DNA of 64,000 nt from Methanobacteriota archaeon (GCA_027064425.1 JAMOPO010000015.1:310001-374000), one strand, 5' to 3'. Positions 1 through 10,491 are shown, counted from the first letter of the stretch. Notes: generated by a model from the sequence alone, not told the origin. Translations and numbers: made by a program.

Positions 1-1302
1 CACGGGCTCGTACAGGACCACCCGGTCACAGGCCGGCAGGTCGAGCCCCTCCTCACCGACGCTCGTGGATATCAGCACCCGGGCCTCACCCGTCCTGACC
101 CGGTTGATCGCCTCCAGCTGCTCCCGCTCGCTCATGTGCTGCTTACCGAGGAGCAGCGAGGTGGAGACGCCCTCGCTCTCCAGGAACCTTCTGAGAAGCT
201 TCGCCGTGTCGGTGTACTGGGTGAAGACCAGGCCCGTCTCCGCCTCCTCCACGAGCTCGAGGACGCGCGGCAGTTTAGGATGGTCCGGCTTGCCCTCGTT
301 CGCGGCGCGCTTGGCCACCTTCACGGCACGCTGGAAGTCCGGGTCGCCGAGCACGCGCTTGAGCGCCATGCCCCCGCGCTTCTCTCGCAGGCGCTCGAAG
401 TACCGCAGGAACGGACCCACGCCCTGCGTCTCCAGGATTTCACGCCCCTTAGCCAGCCTGAGCGCCTCCGCGACCACACCGAGCGCGCGGGAGTAGAAGT
501 CCGCGCGCTCCCGCCTCCTGGCCTTAAGCTCCCGCAGCTCCTCCCGGAGGGAGAGCAGCTTGCCCGTCCAGACCCGCGAGGTTCGGTCCAGGAAGCCCAT
601 ATCCTTGAGCGTCTCGAGCCGGCGCTTGTACGCCCGCTGCAGTCCCTCGCGAGCCTCCTCGAACCAGTCGGGCAGCTCCACGTCCACCCACTCGACGTCC
701 ACGCGACCCAGGTACGGCTTGACGTCCGGGTCGTCCTCCGTCTTGACGATAATCCGCTCGATCCCGAGGTTCCTCACCACCTCCTGAACCCTCTCGACGT
801 CGGAGCCGGGGGAGGCGGTCAGGCCCACGATCAGGCCGTCCAGCTCCCGGGCCACGTACACGTAGGGGTAGCCGCCGACGGCGCGGTGGGCCTCGTCGAA
901 GACCGTGACCGTGAACCGACTCGGGTCCACCCGGCCCTCGATCACGTCGTTCCGGACGACGTGGGGCGTGGCCACCACCACGTCCGCCTTCTTCCACAGG
1001 GTCTCACGCTCGTCCGGCTTCACCCGGCCCGTCAGCTCCAGCACACTCACGCCCCTCATCACTCGCTCGATGAACCGGGCGTGCTGCTCCACGAGCGGGA
1101 CGGTGGGGGCCAGCATCAGGGCCTGACCGCCGGACTCCTCCAGCACCCCGGCGATCACCAGGACCCCGACGGCCGTCTTGCCCAGTCCCGTGGGCATCAC
1201 GACGAGCGTGTTCTCACCGTGCTCCAGGATCTCCCGGGCCGCGTTGACCTGATAGTCCCGGCGCTCCAGCACGTCCCAGCGGATCAGTCTCCACCCGACC
1301 AT
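1..1302 (-). CDS. hef: Hef/XPF-type DNA repair helicase, N-terminal part
   Basis: Superfamily 2 helicase half of the archaeal Hef protein, which remodels stalled replication forks. The 434 visible residues contain a Q-like motif near residue 16, Walker A PTGLGKT at residues 37-43, a DEAH box (FDEAHRA) near residue 136 and a late helicase motif ([12 protein letters not shown]) near the cut edge. The C-terminal ERCC4 nuclease and HhH region would lie beyond the window, so its presence is assumed from the family. The ATG start lies inside the 3' end of the upstream kinase gene (19-base overlap), which suggests co-transcription. A helicase-only homologue cannot be excluded. Confidence 0.85.
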   Translation of the reverse strand, partial: MVGWRLIRWDVLERRDYQVNAAREILEHGENTLVVMPTGLGKTAVGVLVIAGVLEESGGQALMLAPTVPLVEQHARFIERVMRGVSVLELTGRVKPDERETLWKKADVVVATPHVVRNDVIEGRVDPSRFTVTVFDEAHRAVGGYPYVYVARELDGLIVGLTASPGSDVERVQEVVRNLGIERIIVKTEDDPDVKPYLGRVDVEWVDVELPDWFEEAREGLQRAYKRRLETLKDMGFLDRTSRVWTGKLLSLREELRELKARRRERADFYSRALGVVAEALRLAKGREILETQGVGPFLRYFERLREKRGGMALKRVLGDPDFQRAVKVAKRAANEGKPDHPKLPRVLELVEEAETGLVFTQYTDTAKLLRRFLESEGVSTSLLLGKQHMSEREQLEAINRVRTGEARVLISTSVGEEGLDLPACDRVVLYEPV

Positions 1303-2060
1303 TTTCTGAGAACCTCCTCCGCCCGCTCTCGGAACCTTTCGACGGCCTCCTCCGGATCGTCGCACTCGGACACGATCTCGCGCCGGATGCGGCTCAGCAC
1401 CTCACCCAACTCCTGGGACGCCGTCCCCTCCTCGGCGGCCCTCCTCATAATCTCACCCATCACCTTCCTGGTGGCCTGGTCCACCTCGTCCACGGACTCC
1501 GGGGTGGGGCGCCGCTCCCTCCCCTCCCTCCGCGGCCGCTGAACCTCCAGCCCGGACCTGACGAACTCGAGGACTTCTTCCGTGACCTCGGCGTCGTCTA
1601 GCCGCAGCGCCCGGCGCTCCCACCACCGGTCCGGGTCCGGCGGCTCGAATCGCTCGTGGAGGCGCTTCACGACCTCGTCGGGGACGGGTCGACCCCGCTC
1701 GGCGTTCCTGCGCAGGCACTCCCTCAGCGGCACGTCCAGCCAAACGATGCCCCAGGGCGCCTCGCGCTCTAGGGCCAGCTTGGCCAGCTCTCGGCGCATG
1801 CTGGCGTAGTAGTTGGTGTCGTCGGCGATGACGAGGTCCAGCTCCTCCTCAAGCAGGGTCTCCACCACCCGGAGGAAGGCCCGACGGGCGACCTTCTCGA
1901 GCCTGGGCTTGAACTCACCCTGCCAGAGGAAGCCTCGGATGGCGTCGGCCTCCACGTGGGCGACGTCCCAGCCATCCCCGCGCAGGGTTCGAGCCAGCCC
2001 GCGCGCGAAACACGTTTTACCCGACGCGGGTGGTCCAGCCAGGATCAGTAGCCTCGTCAC
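1284..2060 (-). CDS. pstK: L-seryl-tRNA(Sec) kinase (PSTK)
   Basis: Predicted to phosphorylate Ser-tRNA(Sec) so that SepSecS can turn it into Sec-tRNA, the archaeal and eukaryotic route to selenocysteine. The 258-residue protein opens with a P-loop kinase fold: Walker A GPPASGKT at residues 9-16, a conserved DDTNYY motif near residue 80, and a long charged helical C-terminus, as in archaeal PSTK. The start is GTG, with a GGTGAT ribosome binding site in the palindrome shared with the divergent Get3 gene. Plain polynucleotide-kinase-like enzymes look similar in the N-terminal half, but length and the DDTNYY motif favour PSTK. It implies selenoproteins in this organism. Confidence 0.85.
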   Translation of the reverse strand: MTRLLILAGPPASGKTCFARGLARTLRGDGWDVAHVEADAIRGFLWQGEFKPRLEKVARRAFLRVVETLLEEELDLVIADDTNYYASMRRELAKLALEREAPWGIVWLDVPLRECLRRNAERGRPVPDEVVKRLHERFEPPDPDRWWERRALRLDDAEVTEEVLEFVRSGLEVQRPRREGRERRPTPESVDEVDQATRKVMGEIMRRAAEEGTASQELGEVLSRIRREIVSECDDPEEAVERFRERAEEVLRKWSGGD

Positions 2061-2062
2061 CG

Positions 2063-2080
2063 GATCACCCCGGGGTGATC
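2063..2080. promoter_or_regulatory. Perfect 18-bp palindrome carrying both divergent ribosome binding sites
   Basis: GATCACCCCGGGGTGATC sits between the GTG start of pstK (minus) and the TTG start of the Get3 gene (plus). Each half reads GGGGTGATC toward its own gene, a near-ideal complement to the 16S rRNA tail, a few bases before the start. The sequence is perfectly self-complementary, so it could also be an operator or fold in RNA. The 23-bp gap leaves no room for two separate promoters. Confidence 0.7.
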
Positions 2081-2083
2081 GGG

Positions 2084-3082
2084 TTGGGTCTCAAAGACAA
2101 GCTCGGGGGCTCGCGCGAGCCTCGGTACCTGTTCTTCGGAGGGAAGGGCGGGGTGGGCAAGACGACCTGCGCGGCCGCGACCGCGGTCTGGCTGGCGGAG
2201 CACGAGGACAAGGAGGTGCTCGTGGTCTCGACGGACCCGGCCCACTCGCTCTCGGACTCGTTCGACCAGGACATTGGCTCGGAGCCGACGCCCATCGAGG
2301 GTGTGGAGGGGCTTAAGGGGATCGAGATCGATCCGGAGAAGGCGGCGGAGGAGTACGTGGAGACGCTGAGACGGGTCTACGAGATGACGGACGACGAGAG
2401 CCTGAAGGAGGTGTTCGGTGGCGAGGACATGCTCAAGGAGCAGGAGGAGTTGCTGAAGAGCTCACCCGGTATCGACGAGGCTGCGGCCTTCCAGAAGTTC
2501 ATGGAGTTCATGCGCGACGACTCGTACGACGTGATCGTGTTCGACACGGCGCCCACGGGTCACACGCTGCGGTTCCTGTCGATTCCGGAGGCGCTGGAGC
2601 GGCAGGTCAAGACGATGATCAAGGTGCGGAAGACGCTGCGACAGGTCAGCAAGATGCTCAAGTCGCTGATCCCGTTCGCGGGCGGCGAGGAGGAGGAAGA
2701 GGAGGATGAGATCCTGGACAACCTGGAGCAGATGAAGGAGGAGATCGAGGAGGTGCGGGAGATCCTCAGTGACGCCTCGCAGACGGCGTTCCGGCTGGTG
2801 GTCACCCCGGAGGAGATGGCCATTTACGAGGCTCGGCGGGCCCTTCGGACGCTGAACCACTACGAGATCCCAGTGGACATGGTTATCGTGAACAAGGTGA
2901 TGCCGAAGCGGGCCGAGGAGTGCGAGTTCTGCCGGACGCGGCGTGAGATGGAGGAGAAGCGGCTGGAGCTGGTGGAGAAGTACTTCGGTGACAAGGAGAT
3001 CGTGCAGGTCCCCATGTTCGCCGAGGAGGTCCGCGGGCTGGACAAGATTCGAGAGGTGGCGGAGGTGCTGTACGGAGAGTAG
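2084..3082 (+). CDS. ArsA/Get3-family ATPase
   Basis: Cytosolic homodimeric ATPase related to eukaryotic Get3/TRC40, which hands tail-anchored membrane proteins to their receptor; archaeal members are often annotated as arsenical pump-driving ATPases. Visible motifs are the deviant Walker [11 protein letters not shown], switch [14 protein letters not shown], switch [15 protein letters not shown] and a CxxC pair (CEFC) that binds the inter-subunit zinc in Get3 proteins. That CxxC pair favours Get3 over a true arsenite ATPase. About 332 residues. TTG 2084 is chosen because GGTGAT of the palindrome lies four bases upstream; GTG 2075 is an in-frame alternative inside the palindrome. No arsenic genes are nearby. 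Confidence 0.85.
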   Translation: MGLKDKLGGSREPRYLFFGGKGGVGKTTCAAATAVWLAEHEDKEVLVVSTDPAHSLSDSFDQDIGSEPTPIEGVEGLKGIEIDPEKAAEEYVETLRRVYEMTDDESLKEVFGGEDMLKEQEELLKSSPGIDEAAAFQKFMEFMRDDSYDVIVFDTAPTGHTLRFLSIPEALERQVKTMIKVRKTLRQVSKMLKSLIPFAGGEEEEEEDEILDNLEQMKEEIEEVREILSDASQTAFRLVVTPEEMAIYEARRALRTLNHYEIPVDMVIVNKVMPKRAEECEFCRTRREMEEKRLELVEKYFGDKEIVQVPMFAEEVRGLDKIREVAEVLYGE

Positions 3083-3745
3083 GTGAGGATCGCGTTGAGG
3101 CGGTTCGAGCTGCACGCTCATACCTGCCTTACGGATGGGGAGCTGCTGCCGGCGGAGTTTCTCCGGCGGGCGGAGGAGCTGGACCACGAGGTGCTGGTGT
3201 TCTCCGAGCACGTGGATCCCTCGAACCTAGAGGACGCGGTGACGCGGCTGGCGGAGGCCTGCGACCGGCTGCGCGGGTACTACGAGACCGAGCCGGTGCC
3301 CGGGGCGGAGCTGACGCACGTTCCGCCGGAGCTGATCCCGGAGCTGGCGGAGGAGGCTCGGGATAACGGGGCCGAGCTGGTCCTGGTGCACGGTGAGACG
3401 CCGGCGGAGCCGGTGAAAGAGGGGACGAATCGGGCTGCGGTGGAGTGCGACGCGGTGGACGTGCTGGCGCACCCGGGGCTCATCGATCTGGAAACGGCCA
3501 GACTCGCCGCGGAAAACGGCGTGGCGCTGGAGCTCTCCGCGAAGCACGGGCACTGCCTGGCCAACGGGTGGGTGGCGCGGGTCGCCCTGGAGGTCGACGC
3601 GCCCCTGGTCCTGAACACGGACGCGCACAGGCCCTCGGACCTGCTCTCCCCCGAGGAGGCAGAGGTGATCGTGCGCGGGGCTGGAATCCCGAGAAAGATG
3701 GCGCGTTGGGTGCTGGAGGAGGTGCCCAGGCGGCTGCTGCGCTAA
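3083..3745 (+). CDS. PHP-domain phosphoesterase
   Basis: A PHP superfamily metal-dependent phosphoesterase of 220 residues. Metal-binding signatures are visible in order: HAHTCLTDG near the N-terminus, [21 protein letters not shown] and a terminal NTDAH, the layout of small archaeal PHP proteins related to histidinol-phosphatase. The substrate is not evident. The GTG start directly follows the stop codon of the Get3 gene, so the two are probably co-transcribed. The last four bases overlap the convergent rtcB gene. Confidence 0.85.
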   Translation: MRIALRRFELHAHTCLTDGELLPAEFLRRAEELDHEVLVFSEHVDPSNLEDAVTRLAEACDRLRGYYETEPVPGAELTHVPPELIPELAEEARDNGAELVLVHGETPAEPVKEGTNRAAVECDAVDVLAHPGLIDLETARLAAENGVALELSAKHGHCLANGWVARVALEVDAPLVLNTDAHRPSDLLSPEEAEVIVRGAGIPRKMARWVLEEVPRRLLR

Positions 3746-5262
3746 CCCTTGACCACGCCGATGGGTCGCAGCCGGACGACCGGGTCGGAGATGCCCGCCT
3801 CGGCGACCGCCTTGACGACCTCGTCCACGTCCTTGTACGCCGGTGGTGCCTCCTCGGCCACCACCGGCATGCTCGCCGCCTTGACCAGGATGCCCTGTCG
3901 CTCCAGCTCCTTGGCGACGTCCTCGCCCCAGAACTTCCGCTTCGCCGCGGCCCGGCTCATCGTCCGGCCCGCGCCGTGGCAGGTGCTGCCCCACGTCTCC
4001 TCCATGGCCTTCTCGGTGCCGACCAAGATGTACGAGCCCGTGCCCATGTCACCCGGGATCAGCACCGGCTGCGGCAGGCCCTTGAACGGTACCGGCTCGC
4101 CGTGCTGCTTCAGCGCCTCCTCCGTGAACGCCCGCGTAGCTCCCTTCCGGTGCACGACCAGCCACTTCTCCTCACCGTCGACCGGGTGCCTCTCGATCTT
4201 GGCCATGTTGTGCGCGATGTCGTAGATCACCTCGATGCCCATGTCCTCCGCGTCCCCGTACTCGTCGCCGAACACCTCCACGAAGGACTCCCGCGTCCAG
4301 TGCGAGATCATCTGCCGGTTCGCGAACGCGTAGTTCGCCGCCGCGTTCATCGCGTTGAAGTACCGCTTCGCGTCGTCCGTGCCCATGGCCGCGCACGCCA
4401 GCTGCCGGTCCGGGATTTTCACGCCGAACCGCCGCTCTACGTCGCGCATCGACTTCTCCATGATCCGCAGGTGGTCCGAGCAGACCTGGTGACCGAATCC
4501 TCGCGAGCCCGTGTGGACCATGATCGTGACCTGGCCCTCCTCCTTGATGCCCATCTTCTCGGCGGCCTCCTTGTTGTAGATCTCATCCACCACCTGGATC
4601 TCCAGGAAGTGGTTGCCCGAACCCAGCGTGCCCAGCTGCGGCCGACCGCGCTCGATCGCCCGCTTGCTCGCCACGTCGTCCCGCGGCCCGTACTCCTCCC
4701 AGCCGATCTCCTCGTACGCGTGCGACATGTTACCCCGCGACTCGATCCGCTCCAGGTCCTCCTCGTAACCGTACCCCTCCTCCACCGCCCACTCGGCACC
4801 GTACAACATCACCTGCCGCAGCTCCTGCGTGGTCAGCCTCACCTTCCGGTGCCGGGAGCCCAGGCCGGCCGGCACGTTCCTGAAGATCGTTTCCAGCAGC
4901 TCCTTCAGCTTCGGCCGCACGTCCTCCTCCGTCAGGTCCGTCTTCATGACGCGCACGCCGCAGTTGATGTCGTAGCCCACGCCGCCCGGGCTGACCACGC
5001 CATCCTCCACGTCGAACGCCGCGACGCCGCCGATCGGGAAGCCGTAACCGTAGTGAGCGTCCGGCAGCGCGATCGAGTGCTTGTAGATGCCCGGCAGGCA
5101 GGCCACGTTCGCCACCTGGTCGAACACGCCCTTCTCCATCTCATCGATCAGCTTCTCGGTCGCGTAAATGCGGCCGGGCACCCTCATGCAGCCCTGATAG
5201 TCCTCCGGCAGCTCCCAAACGACGTTGTCACGGACGTGCTTCAGCATCGACTTCGGAGCCAT
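3742..5262 (-). CDS. rtcB: RNA-splicing ligase RtcB
   Basis: Ligates 2',3'-cyclic phosphate and 5'-OH RNA ends using GTP and Mn2+, joining tRNA exons after intron removal. The 506-residue protein shows the active-site Cys in GYDINCGVR (near residue 101), the metal and GTP site segments [15 protein letters not shown] and GDMGTGSY, and the guanylylated His region [10 protein letters not shown]. Length is normal and there is no intein, unlike some archaeal RtcB genes. ATG 5262 is preferred over GTG 5271 because GGGGGTGA lies five bases upstream. The upstream B3/B4 gene stops at 5268, so the genes are probably coupled. Confidence 0.95.
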   Translation of the reverse strand: MAPKSMLKHVRDNVVWELPEDYQGCMRVPGRIYATEKLIDEMEKGVFDQVANVACLPGIYKHSIALPDAHYGYGFPIGGVAAFDVEDGVVSPGGVGYDINCGVRVMKTDLTEEDVRPKLKELLETIFRNVPAGLGSRHRKVRLTTQELRQVMLYGAEWAVEEGYGYEEDLERIESRGNMSHAYEEIGWEEYGPRDDVASKRAIERGRPQLGTLGSGNHFLEIQVVDEIYNKEAAEKMGIKEEGQVTIMVHTGSRGFGHQVCSDHLRIMEKSMRDVERRFGVKIPDRQLACAAMGTDDAKRYFNAMNAAANYAFANRQMISHWTRESFVEVFGDEYGDAEDMGIEVIYDIAHNMAKIERHPVDGEEKWLVVHRKGATRAFTEEALKQHGEPVPFKGLPQPVLIPGDMGTGSYILVGTEKAMEETWGSTCHGAGRTMSRAAAKRKFWGEDVAKELERQGILVKAASMPVVAEEAPPAYKDVDEVVKAVAEAGISDPVVRLRPIGVVKG

Positions 5263-5267
5263 CCTCG

Positions 5268-5942
5268 TCACCCCCGGGCCAGGACCTCCACCTCTCCGGA
5301 GGCCCTAGCACGCGCGCCTTCTTTCAAATATTGAACGGCCCGCTCCAGCGCCTCCTTCAGGTACTCGGGCTCCACCCCCGGCGCCCCGTGGGCCACCAGC
5401 AGCACCCGCTCCGTGTCCTCCCGCACCGCCGTCCGGCGCGAGTCCCGGTACGGCGAGACCGACACCGGGCCCTCCTCGTCCGCCAGGACCACCATGTCCT
5501 CCGACAGCTCCACCTCCTCGCCCGCAATGTCCACCATCCGCTCTCCCTCGCGCGCCGGCCGGATCACCAGCCTCCCGACCAGCGCGTCCCGGTCGAAGCA
5601 GCTGATCGGTACCCGGTACTCCGCGGACGCCAGGTTGTAAGAGTCCACGACCGCATTGATGCGCGGGAACCGACCCCGCAGGGCCCGCCTAAGCAGCGCC
5701 TCACCGGCCGGCCGCGTCTTCGTCGGGTCGATTCCAATGGACCACAGGTAGTCCCGGTAGGCTCGCACCACCGGGTCGTCCTTCAGCCCCTCCAGGTCGA
5801 ACCGCTCCCGCAGCCTCTCCGTCACCCGCTCCACCAGGTCGCCGGCGTCCGCCGAGGGATCGACCCCATCCACCTCCACGTACGCGAAGGACAGGCCCCG
5901 CTCCAGCACCTCATCCTCCACCCTCACCTCCAACCGGTTCAC
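5268..5942 (-). CDS. B3/B4 tRNA-binding domain protein
   Basis: A protein of about 224 residues dominated by a B3/B4 domain like that in the beta subunit of phenylalanyl-tRNA synthetase. Supporting segments are [38 protein letters not shown] and a C-terminal region with [11 protein letters not shown]. Stand-alone B3/B4 proteins are widespread and mostly uncharacterised, but a role in tRNA quality control is plausible beside rtcB. GTG 5942 gives the longest frame; TTG 5933 is equally good because GGGGGTGA lies five bases before it. The start overlaps the methyltransferase 3' end by about 32 bases. Confidence 0.75.
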   Translation of the reverse strand: MNRLEVRVEDEVLERGLSFAYVEVDGVDPSADAGDLVERVTERLRERFDLEGLKDDPVVRAYRDYLWSIGIDPTKTRPAGEALLRRALRGRFPRINAVVDSYNLASAEYRVPISCFDRDALVGRLVIRPAREGERMVDIAGEEVELSEDMVVLADEEGPVSVSPYRDSRRTAVREDTERVLLVAHGAPGVEPEYLKEALERAVQYLKEGARARASGEVEVLARG

Positions 5943-6546
5943 CCCCGACCCGGTCGAGGACCAACATCACGCGGTCCCCATGCTCCTCGAACTCGGAGAC
6001 CCTCCACTCGCGGCCGAAAGCCGCGGCCACCAGCTCGCAGGACACCCACTCGTTGTTCCCCGTCAGCAGGTGGATCAGCCTGGTCGCCGCTCGGGCCACC
6101 CGGCTCGCCGGGTTCGGCAGCACGATGACCGCCCGAGCCCCGCGAGCCGTCACCCGGGTCACTTCCCGCGCCGCGACCCTCAGGTTCAGGTGCTGCAGGA
6201 CCTCCGAGAGCACCACCCCATCGAAATACCCGTCGGGGAGCGGCAGGTCGTGCGCGTCGGCGCGTAAGAACCGGACGTTTTCCCGGCTCGTCCGGGCCCG
6301 CGACGCCCGGATCATCCGAGCGTTGACGTCCACCCCAACGACCTCTGAGCAGTGCCGGGCCAGCCGCCGCGTCAGGTACCCCGTGGCGCACCCCACGTCC
6401 AGAACCCTGCGCCGCCCACGCAGCCGCCGAACCACCTCCTCGACCAGTCGCTCCGGGAGCGAGATCGGGGACGCCTCGTACACCGCCGCGAGCACCGAGT
6501 AGAACATTTTTTGACGGAGCCTCTCCCGGGACCGGCCCACCCGCAA
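5911..6546 (-). CDS. Class I SAM-dependent methyltransferase
   Basis: A small SAM-dependent methyltransferase. Motif I reads VLDVGCATGYLTRRLA, followed by an acidic residue at the end of strand 2 (VVGVDVNARM), the ADAHDLPLPDGYFDGVV segment and SEVLQHL, typical of the UbiE/COQ5-like group. The substrate is unknown. The 5' end is uncertain: TTG 6546, GTG 6540 and ATG 6507 are all in frame and none has a strong ribosome binding site. The N-terminal half of the longer open frame is antisense to the neighbouring surface protein and probably not translated. Likely transcribed with the B3/B4 and rtcB genes. Confidence 0.75.
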   Translation of the reverse strand: MRVGRSRERLRQKMFYSVLAAVYEASPISLPERLVEEVVRRLRGRRRVLDVGCATGYLTRRLARHCSEVVGVDVNARMIRASRARTSRENVRFLRADAHDLPLPDGYFDGVVLSEVLQHLNLRVAAREVTRVTARGARAVIVLPNPASRVARAATRLIHLLTGNNEWVSCELVAAAFGREWRVSEFEEHGDRVMLVLDRVGGEPVGGEGGG

Positions 6547-6559
6547 GTTCCCCCCGGGG

Positions 6560-7453
6560 ATGTGCGCCTTGAACGTGGCACCCATCATTCTAGCCGCGGT
6601 AGCGCTGGCCACGGCACCGCTCGCCGCGGGATATGCCCCCGTCCCGAAGCCGCCGGAGATCCAGACGGAGAAGCAGGCGGAGGAGCTCAAGGTTGGGCAA
6701 AAGGTCGAGGGCAAGGTTATCAAAAAGGTCGTTCAGTCCCAGCGGGCCGTCATCTACGTCAAGCCCTCCCGGCGCTCGGGCAAGGTCTATCGGGTACAGG
6801 TGCCGCCGAGCGTGGCGAAGAAGGTGAAACCGGGCACCGTCGTTGAGGTCTACAGGACCGAGCGAGGCACCGTGGTCAGGCCGGTGGGTGGCGCCGCGAG
6901 GACGGGAGGAGGTCGGGTCGGCCGGGTCCCAGCTGGGGGTGCCCCGGCGACGCCGACAGCGCGGGGAGGGACGACCGTGACTCCGGCGGCCGGACACTCG
7001 CCCAGCTACGCCGGTCACGCCGGCGCCCGGTACGCGCCGAGTGGTGAGGTCGCCCCATCGTCCCAGCCAACCGGCGCCGCAGGGGCCGGAGCCGGTGCGG
7101 CCGGAGCTGCCGGCGGGGTGACTGCGCCTGCGACCGGTGCCGGTGGTGGAGGGGGCGGAGCGGGCGGTGCTGGCGGAGGCGCCGGAGGTGCTGGAGCGAC
7201 CAAGAAGCAGCCGGGGGAACCGAGTGGTGGTAAGAAAGAGGTGAGAGGTAAGAGCGCGGGCAAGCCCGCGGGTGCCGGACCCGCGAAGCGGGGTCAGGCG
7301 GGGCCGGGATCGGCTGGAGTCTTCAGCCGGGAGGCACTGTCGTCAGGTGGTGAGTGGCTGCCCTACCTGGCGGCGGTGGCGTTGGTGGGAACGGCGGCCG
7401 CGGGTGCGTGGGCGGTGCTGAAACGGCGCCGGGAGTCGGAGTGGGAGTTATGA
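6560..7453 (+). CDS. Secreted, C-terminally membrane-anchored protein
   Basis: Function not recognised. The 297 residues have a hydrophobic signal peptide with an Ala-rich cleavage zone near residue 25 (LAAGYA), a compact basic beta-rich region at about residues 40-115 (VGQKVEGKVIKKV and PGTVVEVYRTERG resemble a small OB or SH3-like barrel), then about 130 residues of Ala/Gly/Pro-rich linker. It ends with one membrane segment (LPYLAAVALVG) followed by KRRR. This is the layout of a pseudomurein- or S-layer-spanning surface protein. Two other proteins in this window (17-24.6 kb) share the signal peptide plus C-terminal anchor plan. It is divergent from the methyltransferase with almost no intergenic space. 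Confidence 0.7.
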   Translation: MCALNVAPIILAAVALATAPLAAGYAPVPKPPEIQTEKQAEELKVGQKVEGKVIKKVVQSQRAVIYVKPSRRSGKVYRVQVPPSVAKKVKPGTVVEVYRTERGTVVRPVGGAARTGGGRVGRVPAGGAPATPTARGGTTVTPAAGHSPSYAGHAGARYAPSGEVAPSSQPTGAAGAGAGAAGAAGGVTAPATGAGGGGGGAGGAGGGAGGAGATKKQPGEPSGGKKEVRGKSAGKPAGAGPAKRGQAGPGSAGVFSREALSSGGEWLPYLAAVALVGTAAAGAWAVLKRRRESEWEL

Positions 7454-7489
7454 ATCAGGGGTTAGCGTCCCGTAAGGGGGGCGTTAAAG

Positions 7490-7867
7490 ATGGCCGAGTT
7501 CGAGGACACGGGCTTTGGTTGGGTGAAGTACGGCAGTGAGCGGTACGATCACGATATCTACGTGGACACGGAGGGCAACGTGCACCGGCGTGAGAAGAAC
7601 CTCTCACGCCAGAAGTTCGGCACGAGTCACCGCCTCTCCGCGGACGAGATCGAGCGGCTGCTGGAGCTGTGCGACGAGGAGCCGGACGTGATCGTGGTGG
7701 GCACGGGGCAGAACGGCGTGCTGACGGTGACCGATGAGGCCAGGGAGCTCTGTGAGGAGCGCGGGATCGAGCTGGTGGATCTGCGGACGCCGGAGGCCAT
7801 CGAGCGGTTCAACGAGCTGAAGGAGGAGGGCAAGCGGGTCGCGGCGATCATCCACACCACGTGCTAG
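7490..7867 (+). CDS. Mth938-like domain protein
   Basis: A 125-residue protein of the Mth938/DUF498 fold. Supporting segments are an N-terminal [18 protein letters not shown] strand region, [13 protein letters not shown] in the middle and a final [12 protein letters not shown], which match the family's glycine-rich loop and C-terminal strand. The family is structurally known but its biochemical role is not established in archaea. It has its own ATG start. The last four bases overlap the convergent pstB gene, so the two transcripts must share a terminator region. Confidence 0.8.
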   Translation: MAEFEDTGFGWVKYGSERYDHDIYVDTEGNVHRREKNLSRQKFGTSHRLSADEIERLLELCDEEPDVIVVGTGQNGVLTVTDEARELCEERGIELVDLRTPEAIERFNELKEEGKRVAAIIHTTC

Positions 7868-8625
7868 GGTCCGAACTCCACCTCGATGTACTCCCTGGTT
7901 CGCTCGTCCTGCGGGTTGTTGAACAGCTCCTTGGTCTCGTTGGCCTCCACTAATTCTCCTTTCAGGAAGAACGCCGTGTAGTCGCCGATCCGGTAGGCCT
8001 GCGGTAGTATGTGCGTGACGAAGACGATGGTCACCTCGCCGCGCAGCTCGAGCACCGTCTCCTCGATCTTCCTGGTGGCGATGGGGTCCAGGTCGGACGT
8101 TGGCTCGTCCATGAGGAGCACGTCCGGGTCCACGGCGAGGGCCCGCGCGATGCAGAGCCGCTGCTGCTGGCCGCCGGAGAGCGCGGAGGCGGGGTCGTCC
8201 AGCCGGTCCTCGACCTCGTCCAGCAGGGCCGCCTTCTCCAGGGCCTCGTACACGCGGTCCTCGATCTCGTCCTCGTCCATTCCCATGAGGCGCAGCCCGT
8301 AGGCCACGTTGTCGTAGATGGACATCCACGGGAACGGGTTAGGGTGCTGGAACACCGTGGCCACCCGGCGCCGGTGCTCGATAATCTCCTCCTCACTCTC
8401 GTACTCTAGGATGTTGTCACCGTCGAACTCGACGACGCCCTCCGTCCTGGCGTACGGGATCTCTTTGATCATCAGGTTCAGGCACCGGATGAACGTGGAC
8501 TTGCCGCAGCCGGACGGGCCGATGATCGTCGTGATCTTCTTCTCCGGAATGTCCAGCGTGATGCCCTTCAGCGCCTCCTTGTCCCCGTAGTACACGTGCA
8601 GGTCGCGCACCTTGAACGCGGCCAT
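7864..8625 (-). CDS. pstB: Phosphate ABC transporter ATP-binding protein PstB
   Basis: Cytoplasmic ATPase of the high-affinity phosphate importer. It has Walker [10 protein letters not shown] near residue 36, a PstB-type NLMIKEIP segment, a Q-loop region (FQHPNPFP), the ABC signature LSGGQQQRL and Walker [13 protein letters not shown]. The 253-residue length is typical. It is the last gene of the pstS, pstCA, pstB order on the minus strand, four bases after the permease stop. No phoU homologue follows, so regulation by the usual PhoU partner is not encoded here. Confidence 0.95.
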   Translation of the reverse strand: MAAFKVRDLHVYYGDKEALKGITLDIPEKKITTIIGPSGCGKSTFIRCLNLMIKEIPYARTEGVVEFDGDNILEYESEEEIIEHRRRVATVFQHPNPFPWMSIYDNVAYGLRLMGMDEDEIEDRVYEALEKAALLDEVEDRLDDPASALSGGQQQRLCIARALAVDPDVLLMDEPTSDLDPIATRKIEETVLELRGEVTIVFVTHILPQAYRIGDYTAFFLKGELVEANETKELFNNPQDERTREYIEVEFGP

Positions 8626-8629
8626 GGTG

Positions 8630-10411
8630 CTACACCCGCCGCCCCACCCTCCGCTCGAACTTGTCTCGCATGTAGATCGCCAGGAAGTTCAGGCTCAGGG
8701 TCACGAGGATCAGGACCAGTGCGGCCGCGAAGGCCTTCTGCTTGGCCTCGGGGACCATGAGGTACTCCTTAGCTATTAGGTATATCCTGAACGCCAGCGC
8801 GTCCGTGGGCTGGAGCACGTGCACGAACGGGTTGCTCGAGACCAGTCCGATCATGACCGCGGTGAGGATGATCGGTGCCGCCTCCTCCGCCGCCCGGCAC
8901 ATGGAGAGCGTGATGCCCGCCGTGATCCCCGGCTTGGCCATGGGCAGCAGCACGTCCTTCACCACGTGGTACCACGACGCCCCAACGCCGCGCGCCGCCT
9001 CGATGTACTCCCTTGGAACGGACCGGAAGGCCTCCTCCGCCGTCCTGACCACCACCGGCAGGTTCATCGTCGCCAGCGTCAGCGCGCCGGCGAGCACTGA
9101 GTAACCCATCTTCATGTACACGACGAAGAGCGTCGCGCCGAACAGACCGTACACGATCGAGGGCACGCCCGCCAGCGTGTCGATCGCGAACCTCACCGCC
9201 CGCGTGAACCGGCTCTCACCCGCGAAGTGCGCCAGGTACAGCGCCGTCGGCACGCCGACCAGCACCGCGAACACCGTGGAGTAAAACATCAGCGCCAGCG
9301 TTCCCAGCAGGGCCGGGTACAGCGAGCTGTGCACCGGGTCGCCGATGCTCACCGGGCCGAACAGGGCGTCCCAGCTGAGCGCTCCGATCCCGTTCACGAA
9401 GATGTAGCCGGTGATGCCCACCAACGCGGCCGCCGCGATCACGCCCGCCGCGATCATGAGCCCCGTCATGAGCTTGCTCGCGAGGACGGGGTTCACCCGG
9501 CCGGCCTTCACCTTCCGACGCACCTTGGGCTTCCCGGCGCGCTCCCGGTACCAGTACGTGATCACGATGACCGCCGTCACCATCAGCATCAGCACCAGAC
9601 CCGCGAAGTACAGCGCGTAGTATCCCGGGGAACCCACGGGCAGCACCGTGGCCTGCAGGAGGATGTGTGCGGACAGCGGCCGGCATGGGTCCAGCGGGGA
9701 GTGCGGGATCATCAGCGCGCCGCCCGCGACCAGCGCCACCGCGACCGTCTCGCCCAGGGCCCTCAGTGTGCCCAGCATGCCACCGGCCGCGATTCCGGAC
9801 AGGGCGGCGGGCCACAGCACGGTCCTCACGACCTGCCACCGGGTGGCGCCCATTCCCAGCGCGGCCTCCACGTACTCCCGCGGGACCGAGCGGATGGCCT
9901 CCATCATCACGCTGGTCATGTACGGCAGGATCATGATCGCGACGATGATGCCGGCGACCAGAACCGAGTAGCCCGAGGGAGCGCCTAGGTAGTACCGCGC
10001 GAACGGGACCAGCGTGAGGATGCCGAACAGACCGTAAACGACCGAGGGGATGCCGGCCAGCATGTCGATGGCGGGTCGGAGCGTCCTGCGCAGGAACGTT
10101 GGAGCGAACTCCGCCAGGTACGTGGCGCAGAGCAGCGAGACGGGGAAGGCGATCGCCACGGCGATCGCGGTGACGTACAGGGTCGAGATGATCATCGGCA
10201 GTAGTCCGAGCTTGGGTGGCGTCGACTCCGGGTCCCAGCTCGTGCCGAGCAGGATCTGGCCCAGCGAGTTGAACTGCAGGGCCTTGACACCGTTGAGAGT
10301 TAGGAAGAAGTAGATCCCGACCACCGCGGCGATGGACAGCGCCGCCGCGACCGTGAGCGAGGTGATCATCCGCCGCGTGGTCTGCGCCTGCTCCCGAACG
10401 AGCTCCTTCAA
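8630..10411 (-). CDS. pstCA: Fused phosphate permease PstC-PstA
   Basis: Membrane channel of the phosphate importer with both permease subunits in one 593-residue chain. Residues about 1-295 match PstC and about 300-593 match PstA. Each half has its own hydrophobic segments, a SVVYGLFG or SIVYGLFG motif and an EAA coupling loop ([17 protein letters not shown] in the first half, [17 protein letters not shown] in the second). A basic linker ([12 protein letters not shown]) joins the halves. These proteins are normally separate, so the fusion fixes a 1:1 ratio. The start is TTG. An inverted repeat of the CGTTA-TAACG family lies just upstream. Confidence 0.92.
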   Translation of the reverse strand: MKELVREQAQTTRRMITSLTVAAALSIAAVVGIYFFLTLNGVKALQFNSLGQILLGTSWDPESTPPKLGLLPMIISTLYVTAIAVAIAFPVSLLCATYLAEFAPTFLRRTLRPAIDMLAGIPSVVYGLFGILTLVPFARYYLGAPSGYSVLVAGIIVAIMILPYMTSVMMEAIRSVPREYVEAALGMGATRWQVVRTVLWPAALSGIAAGGMLGTLRALGETVAVALVAGGALMIPHSPLDPCRPLSAHILLQATVLPVGSPGYYALYFAGLVLMLMVTAVIVITYWYRERAGKPKVRRKVKAGRVNPVLASKLMTGLMIAAGVIAAAALVGITGYIFVNGIGALSWDALFGPVSIGDPVHSSLYPALLGTLALMFYSTVFAVLVGVPTALYLAHFAGESRFTRAVRFAIDTLAGVPSIVYGLFGATLFVVYMKMGYSVLAGALTLATMNLPVVVRTAEEAFRSVPREYIEAARGVGASWYHVVKDVLLPMAKPGITAGITLSMCRAAEEAAPIILTAVMIGLVSSNPFVHVLQPTDALAFRIYLIAKEYLMVPEAKQKAFAAALVLILVTLSLNFLAIYMRDKFERRVGRRV

Positions 10412-10425
10412 CCCCCTCCCCCCAA

Positions 10426-10446
10426 CGTTAGCTGTCGTTTAACGAT
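10426..10446. repeat. Degenerate copy of the CGTTA-TAACG intergenic repeat
   Basis: CGTTAGCT-GTC-GTTTAACG-AT in the 80-bp gap after pstS and before pstCA. It keeps the outer CGTTA and TAACGAT and the exact 8-3-8 spacing of the better copies at 24846, 45554 and 60696. It may mark a 3' end or processing point that makes PstS more abundant than the permease. Weakest member of the family. Confidence 0.4.
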
Positions 10447-10491
10447 ACCCGGGGTTGTAGAAATAATGCACGAGGGGGCGGGCCGGGGACC

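Noticed and set aside
136-1542. 468-codon plus-strand frame over the Hef region
   Set aside because: Antisense to the helicase, with low-complexity His/Arg/Leu composition and no motif.
3445-5334. 629-codon plus-strand frame
   Set aside because: Antisense to rtcB, Arg/His/Leu-rich shadow without homology.
8340-8350. Further GTTAGG half-sites (also near 31341 and 50952)
   Set aside because: Single half-sites without the facing CCTAAC, so not counted as iron operators.
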